A stretch of DNA of 64,000 bases from Phycisphaerales bacterium. Its GTDB lineage: Bacteria; Planctomycetota; Phycisphaerae; Phycisphaerales; UBA1924. Positions 24,570 through 32,320 of the stretch are shown in pieces (within the stretch, counting starts at the first letter, position 1; each line of letters starts with the position of its first letter). Under the pieces are notes generated by a model that did no database searches, was not told where the DNA came from, and saw nothing but the letters and a program-made list of their open reading frames with translations. The translations under genes and the position numbers were made by a program. The stretch is taken from positions 620,001 to 684,000 of the forward strand of contig JAJDDK010000005.1 of the NCBI GenBank assembly GCA_029260345.1. Direction: 5' to 3'.

Positions 24570-26108
24570 ATGCTTGCCAAGGTGCAAAGCTATGTGCTGA
24601 CCGGCATTGACGCGTCTCCGTGTGAAGTGGAGATCGATGTCGATCCCACCGGCATTGCGCAGGAGCGCATTGTCGGGTTGCCGGACGCCGCGGTGAAGGA
24701 ATCGCTGGAGCGTGTGCGCTCGGCGATCGGCAACAGCGGCTATGCGTTCCCGCTCGGGAAAGTGCTTGTCAATCTGGCGCCGGCGGATGTGCGCAAGGAA
24801 GGGCCGGTCTATGACCTGCCGATTGCGCTGGGGTTGATGATTTCGTCGGGGTCGCTGCGCGCGGGCGCGGATGCAGCAATTGATCTGCGCCGGACACTGG
24901 TCGCGGGGGAAGTCGCGCTGGACGGGCGACTGCGCCCGATCAAGGGCGCGCTGTCCATGGCGCTGCTGGCGCGAGAGCGTGAAATTCAGTCTGTCATTGT
25001 TCCGGCGGAGAACGCGGCGGAAGCGGCGGTCGTCGAAGGCGTCGAAGTGCACAGCGCAGCGACGCTGGCAGAAATAGTTGGGAAGATCACGGGTGAATTG
25101 AGCGCTGAGCCGCACCCGGCGGTGAATGTGTCGTCGCTGCTTGAACAGACTGAAGCGCTTGTTGATTTTGCGGACATCAAAGGGCAGGAAGGCGTGAAGC
25201 GTGCAGCGACGGTCGCGGCCGCGGGTTCGCACAACATGCTGATGCTTGGCCCCGCGGGAACAGGCAAGACGATGGTGGCGAAGGCGCTGCCGGGGATCCT
25301 GCCGCGATTGTCAGTCGGTGAAGCGCTTGAAGTGACGCGAATCTATTCCGCCGCGGGGATGTTGACAGCAGAGATGACTGGCGGCGTTGGCGTGATGACG
25401 CGCCGGCCGGTGCGCAGTCCGCATCACACGGCAAGTGTGCCGGCGATTGTGGGCGGCGGGAAGGTGCCGCGACCGGGCGAGATCACGCTGGCGCATCATG
25501 GTGTGCTGTTCTTGGATGAATTGCCGGAGTTTCCGCGCGATGCGCTGGAGACGATGCGCCAGCCATTGGAAGATGGGTGCGTGACGATTGCGCGGGCGCA
25601 CTCGACGGTGCGCTTTCCCGCGCAGGTGATGCTGATCGCCGCGATGAACCCGACGCCCAAGGGCGACATGCCGACAAACCAGCACAGCCGGCGCGAGATG
25701 GATCGGTATCTGTCGCGCTTGTCCGGGCCGCTGGTGGACCGTGTGGATATTCATGTGGAAGCGCCTGCGGTGCCGTGGAAGCAGTTATCGCAGGCGGGCA
25801 CGCGCGGCGAATCCACGGAGGTGCTGCGGGCGCGCGTGTTGAGCGCGCGGTCGTTTTCGCATCATCGGCAGGGGGAAAAGCCGAACGCACGGCTGACCGG
25901 GCGGGAGCTTGATCAACTCGCGCTCATGGATGACGACGCAAAGGAATTGCTTGGTCAGGCGATGAGGGAATTGGGATTGTCAGCGCGGGCGTATGACAAG
26001 ATCCGGCGCGTGGCGCGCACGATCGCGGACATGGCGGAGTCGGAGCGGTTGCAGAATGCGCATGTTGCGGAGGCGGTGCAGTATCGGTTGCTGGATCGGA
26101 AGGTCTGA
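24570..26108 (+). CDS. YifB/ComM family Mg-chelatase-like AAA+ ATPase
   Basis: 512 residues from the ATG at 24570 (MLAKVQSYVLTGID). N-terminal Lon-protease-like fold domain with EIDVDPTGIAQERIVGLPDAAVKES, then an AAA+ domain with Walker A GPAGTGKTMVAKALPGILP and Walker B LFLDELPEFPRDALE, then a C-terminal helical domain with NPTPKGDMP and DRVDIHVEAP. ComM relatives are branch-migration helicases for integrating DNA during natural transformation. No competence genes are near except pilT far downstream. Confidence 0.93.
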   Translation: MLAKVQSYVLTGIDASPCEVEIDVDPTGIAQERIVGLPDAAVKESLERVRSAIGNSGYAFPLGKVLVNLAPADVRKEGPVYDLPIALGLMISSGSLRAGADAAIDLRRTLVAGEVALDGRLRPIKGALSMALLAREREIQSVIVPAENAAEAAVVEGVEVHSAATLAEIVGKITGELSAEPHPAVNVSSLLEQTEALVDFADIKGQEGVKRAATVAAAGSHNMLMLGPAGTGKTMVAKALPGILPRLSVGEALEVTRIYSAAGMLTAEMTGGVGVMTRRPVRSPHHTASVPAIVGGGKVPRPGEITLAHHGVLFLDELPEFPRDALETMRQPLEDGCVTIARAHSTVRFPAQVMLIAAMNPTPKGDMPTNQHSRREMDRYLSRLSGPLVDRVDIHVEAPAVPWKQLSQAGTRGESTEVLRARVLSARSFSHHRQGEKPNARLTGRELDQLALMDDDAKELLGQAMRELGLSARAYDKIRRVARTIADMAESERLQNAHVAEAVQYRLLDRKV

Positions 26109-26281
26109 CCCCTCTCCTTCGGGAGAGGGTGGCATCCCGACGAAGTCGGGATGACGTGTGAGGGCTCTTTGTCTATTGCTTCTACTGGTTTCAATTGTTG
26201 CTGTGCGCTGACCACATTTGAGGCGTATAGGAGGGAGTAGATGTGGAGCCCTCACCTGGCCTCTCCCAGGGGGAGAGGGAT
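26109..26281. repeat. GGGAGAGG-family repeats after the yifB-type gene
   Basis: Copy at 26109-26164 (CCCCTCTCCTTCGGGAGAGG, with an extra ATCCCGAC...GTCGGGAT hairpin replacing the usual middle) and an inverted copy at 26241-26281. They start directly after the stop codon and may act as terminator or mRNA-stabilising hairpins. Nothing else is seen in this gap. Confidence 0.6.
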
Positions 26282-26317
26282 TGGCTGCATGCGCTTCAGC
26301 ACATTCTTTGTCTTGCG

Positions 26318-26552
26318 GCGCTGTTCACATATGAGGCTTGTAGAAGGGAGTAGCCCCCTCCTGTGTCCTCCCCCGCGGGGCGGGGGAGGAGGGAGCGGCC
26401 TCCCCTCCCGCCTTGCGGGAGGGGGTAGGGGGAGGGCTATTGATCTACATCCCTCCTACAAGTCTCGTTGCGCTGTTCACGTATTAGTCATGTAGAAGCG
26501 ATAGCCAAAGTAGCCCCCTCCTGTGTCCTCCTCCGCGGGGCGAGGGAAGGGG
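26318..26552. repeat. Solo right arm plus full composite inverted repeat
   Basis: Right arm 26318-26393, then a full unit with left arm 26399-26469 (CCTCCCGCCTTGCGGGAGG...CTACAAGTCTC) and right arm 26470-26552 (TGTTCACGTATTAGTCATG...CCCCCTCCTGTGTCCTCC). The spacing and arm content are the same as in 19273-19427, with sequence drift. From 26553 to 26673 no further structure is seen. Confidence 0.7.
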
Positions 26553-26673
26553 CGCCGCAAATTCACATCTCGAATATTCGTCGTTCACTGAGTTTTCACG
26601 ACTGGTTCATTCGTTGCCGCAAGAGTTTCAACAGATGTATTGATTTGGGAACCGGCCATCAAGGGAGTCCGCC

Positions 26674-26922
26674 ATGCCCGGCAAACGAATGAACTCGATC
26701 AAGAACCGCGACAAGTACGAAACACTGCGCGATCATGGGATGAGCAAGGAAAAGGCGGCGCGCATTGCGAATACGCCGAACGCGAGCCGTCGCGGCGGCA
26801 AAGCGCCGAGCTACGAAGACATGACCAAGGATGAGGTGTACCAGCGCGCTAGAAAGGTGGGCGTCGAAGGGCGATCGAAGATGTCGAAGAAGGAACTGAT
26901 TCACGCGCTGCGCGAGAATTGA
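26674..26922 (+). CDS. Small basic DUF7218/Rho-N-like protein
   Basis: 82 residues, very rich in Lys/Arg. The N-terminal half (NRDKYETLRDHGMSKEKAARIANT) and the C-terminal half (VYQRARKVGVEGRSKMSKKELIHALREN) are helical, the latter resembling the Rho N-terminal or SAP-like fold that binds nucleic acid. GGGAG lies just upstream of the ATG. It is isolated between a repeat region and a convergent gene, and a nucleic-acid-binding role is inferred. Confidence 0.75.
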   Translation: MPGKRMNSIKNRDKYETLRDHGMSKEKAARIANTPNASRRGGKAPSYEDMTKDEVYQRARKVGVEGRSKMSKKELIHALREN

Positions 26923-26942
26923 TCAGTCCCACTCTCGCAAAA

Positions 26943-27236
26943 TCAGGCGCGATTTTTCTTCACATACACTGTCTTGTACGTCGTCCCGCCGCCCGTAAGT
27001 GACCCGAGATCGAAGATCACGGCGATGATCAGCAGCACGAGGTAGATGCCGGCGACGCCGCCTTGATGTTGTGCGAGCGCATACGCCAGCATGGTGTACG
27101 GCATGAACAGGAAGCCGAGGAACGGCAGTAGCACTTGGTTGTTGTACGCCTGCCCGATCCAGTCGCTGAAGATCACCAGCAGCACGATCACGACGCGCGG
27201 CATCATGAGTGCAAGCAGAGCAACGAGACATGGCAT
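26943..27236 (-). CDS. Small membrane protein of unknown function
   Basis: 97 residues with three hydrophobic segments (VALLALMMPRVVIVLLVIF, PFLGFLFMPYTMLAYAL, IYLVLLIIAVIFDLG) and a basic C-terminal tail (VYVKKNRA). No catalytic motif. It lies 29 bp downstream of pgpA on the same strand and may belong to the phospholipid operon. Confidence 0.7.
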   Translation of the reverse strand: MPCLVALLALMMPRVVIVLLVIFSDWIGQAYNNQVLLPFLGFLFMPYTMLAYALAQHQGGVAGIYLVLLIIAVIFDLGSLTGGGTTYKTVYVKKNRA

Positions 27237-27265
27237 GGCGGATCCTCCCGAGGATTGTTCGCAAG

Positions 27266-27757
27266 TCAGGCGATCAGATTCCAGCCGATCAGGATGAAGC
27301 CGAGCGCCAAGGCGCCGGCGAGAATGTCGTCCATCAGCACGCCCCAGCCGGAAGGCAGATTTTGGGCGGCGCCGATTAGCCCCGGTTTGAGAATGTCGAA
27401 GAGCCGAAAGAAAGCGAATGACAGCACGATAAACACGGCGGCCATCGCGGGGTCGGTGAAGGCGATGGCGGGCGCGGCCAGCGCGGCGAGCGCCTGACCG
27501 GCGACTTCATCCAGCACCATCATGCGCGGGTCTTTGTGATCGAAGCGGCGCTCGCTCCACGGCGTCAAGGCAAGGCAGAGAATGCTGGCGATGACGGCGA
27601 TCGCGGCCGCGACGATGGTGTAGGTCATGCGATCCACATGCAGTGCAAGCAGCGCGAACAGCACGACCGCAGCGGGAAGGGATCCCCAAGTGCCCGGCGC
27701 CTTTTTGATCAGGCCGAGTCCGCCGACGGTGACGGTGAGTAGTTTGAGTCGCTCCAC
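27266..27757 (-). CDS. pgpA: Phosphatidylglycerophosphatase A
   Basis: 163 residues. Removes the phosphate from phosphatidylglycerophosphate to give phosphatidylglycerol. The family pattern is visible: GGLGLIKKAPGTWGSLPA, then DPRMMVLDEVAGQALA, then FRLFDILKPG and GVLMDDILAG. Four hydrophobic segments. The start is a GTG overlapping the pgsA stop by one base (TAGTG), with GGAG upstream. A longer open frame runs upstream through pgsA but is out of frame with it. The pair pgsA-pgpA gives the complete two-step route from CDP-diacylglycerol to PG. Confidence 0.9.
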   Translation of the reverse strand: MERLKLLTVTVGGLGLIKKAPGTWGSLPAAVVLFALLALHVDRMTYTIVAAAIAVIASILCLALTPWSERRFDHKDPRMMVLDEVAGQALAALAAPAIAFTDPAMAAVFIVLSFAFFRLFDILKPGLIGAAQNLPSGWGVLMDDILAGALALGFILIGWNLIA

Positions 27758-28422
27758 TAGCGCGCTCCGTTTCGTGCGCCGGCGGCTTTCATCGCTTGCG
27801 ACAAATACGGCCAGCCAGAAATGACGGTCACAACGACGGTGAGGATGACGGTGAGTTGCATGGCGCCGCGCACCCAGAGTCTGGGGTCGAGCGTGTGATC
27901 CTTCGGGCCCAACCACAGCAAAATCAAAATCAGCGGCACTGCGACGGACTGCAAAACCATTTTCGCTTTGCCCGCCCAGTTGGCGCCGAAGGAGACGCCG
28001 GAGCTTTCCATAACGCTGCGGATGCTCGTGACGAGAAGTTCGCGCGCCAAGAGCACGACCGGAACCCACGCTTCCACGCCCGCGACGTTTTTGCCGTTGA
28101 TGTCCGCGAAGCCCGTTCCGGCCAGCATGATGAACGATCCGAGCACGAGCACTTTGTCGGCGAACGGATCCATCACGCGGCCAAAGGTGCTGACGACGTT
28201 CCATTTACGGGCCAGATGCCCGTCAGCGGCGTCGGTGAGCGCGGCGATGATGAAAAGCGCCGCAGAGACCGGCAGCGCCCACTCGTTGTGCCGCGGGTGG
28301 TTGTAAAGCGCGAGGCAGATGATCACGAGGGCGGTGAGGACCAGCCGCGCCATGGTGAGCAGATTTGGCAGCGCGGCCTGGAACGGAGTCGGTGAATTGT
28401 GGTCGGGGTGATCCGCTTGCAT
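27757..28422 (-). CDS. pgsA: CDP-diacylglycerol-glycerol-3-phosphate phosphatidyltransferase
   Basis: 221 residues with about five membrane helices. The CDP-alcohol phosphotransferase signature D-x2-D-G-x2-A-R-x8-G-x3-D-x3-D is DAADGHLARKWNVVSTFGRVMDPFAD, which is nearly perfect. Catalyses the committed step of phosphatidylglycerol synthesis. Starts at the ATG at 28422; the open frame extends upstream but without motif support. Overlaps pgpA by one base. Divergent from nuoJ with about 160 bp between. Confidence 0.93.
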   Translation of the reverse strand: MQADHPDHNSPTPFQAALPNLLTMARLVLTALVIICLALYNHPRHNEWALPVSAALFIIAALTDAADGHLARKWNVVSTFGRVMDPFADKVLVLGSFIMLAGTGFADINGKNVAGVEAWVPVVLLARELLVTSIRSVMESSGVSFGANWAGKAKMVLQSVAVPLILILLWLGPKDHTLDPRLWVRGAMQLTVILTVVVTVISGWPYLSQAMKAAGARNGAR

Positions 28423-28468
28423 TGTGGGAATTGATCCTACCAGTGTTTGAACAAAGGACTCGTCCCGG

Positions 28469-28497
28469 TTGCTGGGCATGGCGCAGGCATCTATTCT
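28469..28497 (+). promoter_or_regulatory. Candidate promoter for nuoJKLMN
   Basis: TTGCTG (28469-28474) and TATTCT (28492-28497) are separated by 17 bases in the divergent gap before nuoJ. The hexamers match the sigma-70 consensus only partly, and no other element is better placed. Weak, by-eye call. Confidence 0.3.
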
Positions 28498-28581
28498 GCC
28501 CGCCGCACGCGGTCGGCGAGGTGTGTAAGACACGTCGGCGATCGTTCCTCCAGCCCTTTCGGACGCGGGAGCCCGGCGGCC

Positions 28582-29781
28582 TTGGACCCGATCCTGAACC
28601 CCATCATCTTGTACGCGGGCCTCGCGCTCGGCGCTATTGGTGTTGCGATCGCGATGCCGCGCAAGGGGACGAACCCGCAGGTGATCGGGGCGCTCTTGGC
28701 GGGCGCGGGCGTTGGCGCAGTGTTGATCGCACTGGCTGTGGTCGGGCTTCGGTCGGGCGAGGGCGCGGCGAACATCTTCTTTTACGTCTTTGCCGCGATC
28801 GGGCTGGGCTCGGCGCTGCGGGTGATCACTCACCAGCGCCCCGTGTACGCCGCCCTGTACTTCGTTCTGACGATTCTGAGCTCGGCTGGGTTGTTCCTGC
28901 TGCTCGCGGCGGAGTTCATGACATTCGCCCTGATCATCATTTATGCCGGGGCAATTCTGATCACGTACCTCTTTGTGATCATGCTGGCGACGCAGGCGCC
29001 CTCGGAAGAGGCGATTGAAGCGTTGAGCGATTACGACGCCCAGAGCCGCGAGCCGGTGATTTCGACGGTGGTCGGGTTCGCCCTGCTGGCGGCGCTGGTG
29101 GGGATGCTTGGGTACGGCGTGCCGCAACTGGCGACGCCTACGAATGCGAATCCGCGGCTGGCGCTGGAGCGGATGCCGGGCAAGGTGCAGACGTTTCTTG
29201 AGGAAGCAGGCATCGCTAATGATGTGATGCCAGCGGCGCACATGAAGGTTTTTCCGCATCCACCGCGTAATTCGCCGCAAGAGGTGAAGGACGCGGCGAA
29301 TCGACGGAACAATGAATGGCGTCAGGAGCACTCGGGCTACTTCGTCACGTTGGCGCCGTCCGCGGCGTACGCCGGCAATATTCAGCTCACGATCAAAGAG
29401 CCTGAGCAATTTCAGGCACGAATCAACGCGGCCAGAGCAATCGAGAACGGAGTAAATCCGTCTGAAGAGGCAGGGATTGTCAATCCGCTGCCCGCCAGCA
29501 CGCTCGCCTTGATTGTCACGGATGTCACCCCCGAGCCAAACTCGGATCTTCACTCCGTCGCCATGTGGATTCCGCTGAGCGTTCAGCCAGAGAATCTGGA
29601 AACCGTTGGTCTGGCGCTGGTTGGAGAGCATCCTTTATCGCTCGAGCTTGCGGGTGTGATCCTGCTGCTCGCGATGGTGGGCGCCGTGGTGCTGGCGCGG
29701 AAGCAAACTGAAGTCGAAGAAGAACGCAAGGCGGCGCAGGCGTCGCAGTTACGTTTCGGTGCGGAAGGGGGCGCGGCGTGA
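28582..29781 (+). CDS. nuoJ: NADH-quinone oxidoreductase subunit J, with large insertion
   Basis: 399 residues from the TTG at 28582 (MDPILNPII); typical NuoJ has 160-200. Conserved core is FVLTILSSAGLFLLLAAEFMTFALIIIYAGAILITYLFVIML, read at residues about 94-135. Membrane helices flank a hydrophilic insertion at about 183-340 (PGKVQTFLEEAGIAND... to PLSVQPENLE), then a last helix SLELAGVILLLAMVGAVVLAR. An N-terminal extra helix is also seen. NuoJ is part of the proton-pumping arm of complex I. The nuoK start overlaps the stop by 4 bp. The 5' end is uncertain. Confidence 0.85.
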   Translation: MDPILNPIILYAGLALGAIGVAIAMPRKGTNPQVIGALLAGAGVGAVLIALAVVGLRSGEGAANIFFYVFAAIGLGSALRVITHQRPVYAALYFVLTILSSAGLFLLLAAEFMTFALIIIYAGAILITYLFVIMLATQAPSEEAIEALSDYDAQSREPVISTVVGFALLAALVGMLGYGVPQLATPTNANPRLALERMPGKVQTFLEEAGIANDVMPAAHMKVFPHPPRNSPQEVKDAANRRNNEWRQEHSGYFVTLAPSAAYAGNIQLTIKEPEQFQARINAARAIENGVNPSEEAGIVNPLPASTLALIVTDVTPEPNSDLHSVAMWIPLSVQPENLETVGLALVGEHPLSLELAGVILLLAMVGAVVLARKQTEVEEERKAAQASQLRFGAEGGAA

Positions 29782-30131
29782 TCGACACCGCACTCTTCGC
29801 ACAAGCCGCGTTCCCAGAACTCATGGGCGGCATCACGCTGTACCACTATTTGTTCGTGTCCGCTGCGATGTTTGGGCTTGGCGTGATCGGATTCCTCGCG
29901 CGACGCAATCTCATCATCATGTTCCTCTGCACGGAGCTGATGTTTCAGGGCGCGGGCATCGCGCTGATCGCATTCAGCCGCTACTGGATGAACGCGACGG
30001 GGCAAGTGTTTGTGATCTTTGTGCTCACGATCGCCGCGGCTGAAGCGGCATTGGCGCTGGGCCTCGTGGTGTACCTGTTCCGACGTCGTCACACGCTGGA
30101 TGCGCAGGCCTGGGCGGAGCTTTCCGGATGA
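29778..30131 (+). CDS. nuoK: NADH-quinone oxidoreductase subunit K
   Basis: 117 residues, GTG start overlapping nuoJ by 4 bp. Three helices with the family's conserved glutamates: LIIMFLCTELMFQG and IAAAEAALALGLVVYLF. These sit in the antiporter-like channel of complex I. N-terminal extension of about 20 residues (IDTALFAQAAFPELMGG) compared with typical NuoK. Confidence 0.93.
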   Translation: MIDTALFAQAAFPELMGGITLYHYLFVSAAMFGLGVIGFLARRNLIIMFLCTELMFQGAGIALIAFSRYWMNATGQVFVIFVLTIAAAEAALALGLVVYLFRRRHTLDAQAWAELSG

Positions 30132-32320
30132 TCAGTGTGATGCAGACCATCCCGGCGACGCTCGCTTCGCATGCCCCGGCCGCGGCGGGCGCTGCTCACG
30201 CGCCGACGGCGCCGGGAGATTCCAGTGCGATCTGGTTGATCTTGATTCCGCTGCTGCCGCTGGTGTCGTCCATCCTGTGCGGCATCTACCGCGCCTGGGG
30301 CGTGACCAGCAAGCTGCCGGGCTACACGACAGTGCTGGCGCTGGCGGTGTCGTTCATCGTCACGCTCACCGGGTATCTGTCCTTCGGCGGCGCCGGCGTG
30401 CAGATCGTGCACGGCTTCCAGTGGCTCAATATCAGTTGGGGTGAAGCGCACGGACAATCGCTGACGGCGAATTTCAGTCTGTACATCGACTCACTGACGT
30501 GGCTGTGGATGTTGTTCGTGACGGGCCTCGCGACGCTGATCGCGCTGTATTCCACGGAATACATGTCGGAGGATCAGAAGAACGGCGGCTACGCGCGCTA
30601 CTTCTCGTTCTTCAGCCTGTTCGTGTTTGCGATGTCGTGCCTTGTGATGGGCGACAATCTGCTGCTTCTGTATCTCGGCTGGGAAGGCGTCGGCCTCTGT
30701 TCGTACCTGCTCATTGGGTACTACTACACCAAGCCTGCGGCTGTGGCCGCGGCGAAGAAGGCGTTCATCGTCAACCGCATCGGCGATCTTGGCCTGGCGC
30801 TGGGCATGATGCTCGCGTTCGTCGAGTTTGGTTCGCTGGAGTTTTCCGAGATTTTCGCCCGCGTCGCTGAAATTCAGGCGACGGTCGCTGCGGGCGGGCA
30901 TGTTTCGTGGCAAATTGAGGCGATCCCGCTGCTGCTGATGGTCGGCGCGTTCGGCAAGAGCGCGCAGCTACCGCTGTATGTGTGGTTGCCGGACGCGATG
31001 GAAGGCCCGACGCCGGTGTCCGCGCTGATTCACGCCGCGACGATGGTGACGGCGGGCGTGTATCTGATCGCGCGCTTCCTTCCGCTCTTTGCGCTGAATC
31101 CGACATCGCTGGCGATTGTCGCCTGGGTTGGTGGCTTGACGGCGCTGCTTGCGGCGACGATCGGCATGTCGCAGTTCGACATCAAGCGCGTGATGGCGTA
31201 CTCGACGGTGTCTCAGCTTGGGTACATGTTCCTCGGGCTTGGTGTGCTGACGGCGACTGGCGCCGCATATCACGTCTTTACGCATGCGTTCTTCAAAGCA
31301 ACGCTCTTCTTGTCCTGCGGCGCTGTGATGCACGGTTTTGCAGGTCAGCTTGATCTGCGAAAGCTCTCAGGTCTGCGCAAGCTCAAGGGCTGGGGCATCG
31401 TGACTTTGGCGATGCTCGTTGGCTGCCTGTGTCTGGCCGGATTCCCGTTCACATCAGGCTTCTTCAGCAAGGACATGATTCTTGCCGAGGCATTCGTCAC
31501 GCAGGGGCCGGGGTATCAAGCACTGGGCATTCTGGCGCTGATTACGGCAGGGATGACGGCGTACTACTCGTTCCGCGTGTTCTTCCGCGTGTTCTGCGGG
31601 CCGGTGGAATTCCATCCGAGCGATGACCATCACGGGGACTCTGAAGAAGAACATGAAGCGCACGAAGACGCTGAAGGTCATCACGGATTTCATCCGCACG
31701 CGCCGGGCTGGGCGATCAACCTCGTATTGATGGTGCTGATCGTCGGCTCGCTTGCAGCGGCGATTCCGTATTTCGTCGACAAGGAAAATCACGGCTGGGT
31801 TGGGGGTTTGGTGCATGACTCGACGGCGGGTCACCTTGTGCTGCCGACGGTGGCGCACGGGGCGGAAGACGCCGCGCACGGCGCAGAGGCCGTGGCTCAT
31901 GGAGAAGGTTTCTGGTCTGATCCGCACAAGTGGATGTACTACGTCTCCGGCACAATTGGATTCATTGGGATCGGTTTGGCGTGGCTCATTCACATGACGC
32001 GACGGACCGAAGCCGCGACGGCGCCGATTGCAGATGGTCTGAAGAACGCGATGCGCCCGGTTTCCACGTGGTGCGAGCGCAAGTGGTACGTGGATGAGTT
32101 CTACGACATCATCTTCCGCTATCCGCTGAAGATTTTGAGCCACCTGTTCTATCTGCTGGATCAACTGCTGGTGGATGGGCTGGTGAACTTTGCCGGCGCT
32201 GTGCCACGCATGCTTGGGCGTTCGCTGCGGCCGAGTCAGAACGGACTTCTTCAGAGTTACGCGGTCGGCATGGGCGGCGGCGTGGCGGTCATCCTCTTCA
32301 TCGTCTGGATTCTGCTGTGA
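30128..32320 (+). CDS. nuoL: NADH-quinone oxidoreductase subunit L
   Basis: 730 residues. Large antiporter-like subunit with YFSFFSLFVFAMSCLVMGDNLLLLYLGWEGVGLCSYLL, QLPLYVWLPDAMEGPTPVSALIHAATMVTAGVYL and HAFFKATLFLSCGAVMHGFAGQLDLRKL, plus the lateral helix near the C-terminus. It carries two His/Glu-rich stretches (around residue 500, HHGDSEEEHEAHEDAEGHH; and around 580, AHGAEDAAHGAEAVAHG). Overlaps nuoK by 4 bp and nuoM by 4 bp. Confidence 0.96.
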   Translation: MISVMQTIPATLASHAPAAAGAAHAPTAPGDSSAIWLILIPLLPLVSSILCGIYRAWGVTSKLPGYTTVLALAVSFIVTLTGYLSFGGAGVQIVHGFQWLNISWGEAHGQSLTANFSLYIDSLTWLWMLFVTGLATLIALYSTEYMSEDQKNGGYARYFSFFSLFVFAMSCLVMGDNLLLLYLGWEGVGLCSYLLIGYYYTKPAAVAAAKKAFIVNRIGDLGLALGMMLAFVEFGSLEFSEIFARVAEIQATVAAGGHVSWQIEAIPLLLMVGAFGKSAQLPLYVWLPDAMEGPTPVSALIHAATMVTAGVYLIARFLPLFALNPTSLAIVAWVGGLTALLAATIGMSQFDIKRVMAYSTVSQLGYMFLGLGVLTATGAAYHVFTHAFFKATLFLSCGAVMHGFAGQLDLRKLSGLRKLKGWGIVTLAMLVGCLCLAGFPFTSGFFSKDMILAEAFVTQGPGYQALGILALITAGMTAYYSFRVFFRVFCGPVEFHPSDDHHGDSEEEHEAHEDAEGHHGFHPHAPGWAINLVLMVLIVGSLAAAIPYFVDKENHGWVGGLVHDSTAGHLVLPTVAHGAEDAAHGAEAVAHGEGFWSDPHKWMYYVSGTIGFIGIGLAWLIHMTRRTEAATAPIADGLKNAMRPVSTWCERKWYVDEFYDIIFRYPLKILSHLFYLLDQLLVDGLVNFAGAVPRMLGRSLRPSQNGLLQSYAVGMGGGVAVILFIVWILL

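Noticed and set aside
27758-28204. Upstream extension of the pgpA frame
   Set aside because: Lies out of frame inside pgsA; family similarity starts at the GTG at 27757.
28423-29631. Long minus-strand open frame continuing upstream of pgsA
   Set aside because: The pgsA family sequence begins at 28422; the extension is antisense to nuoJ and has no domain features.
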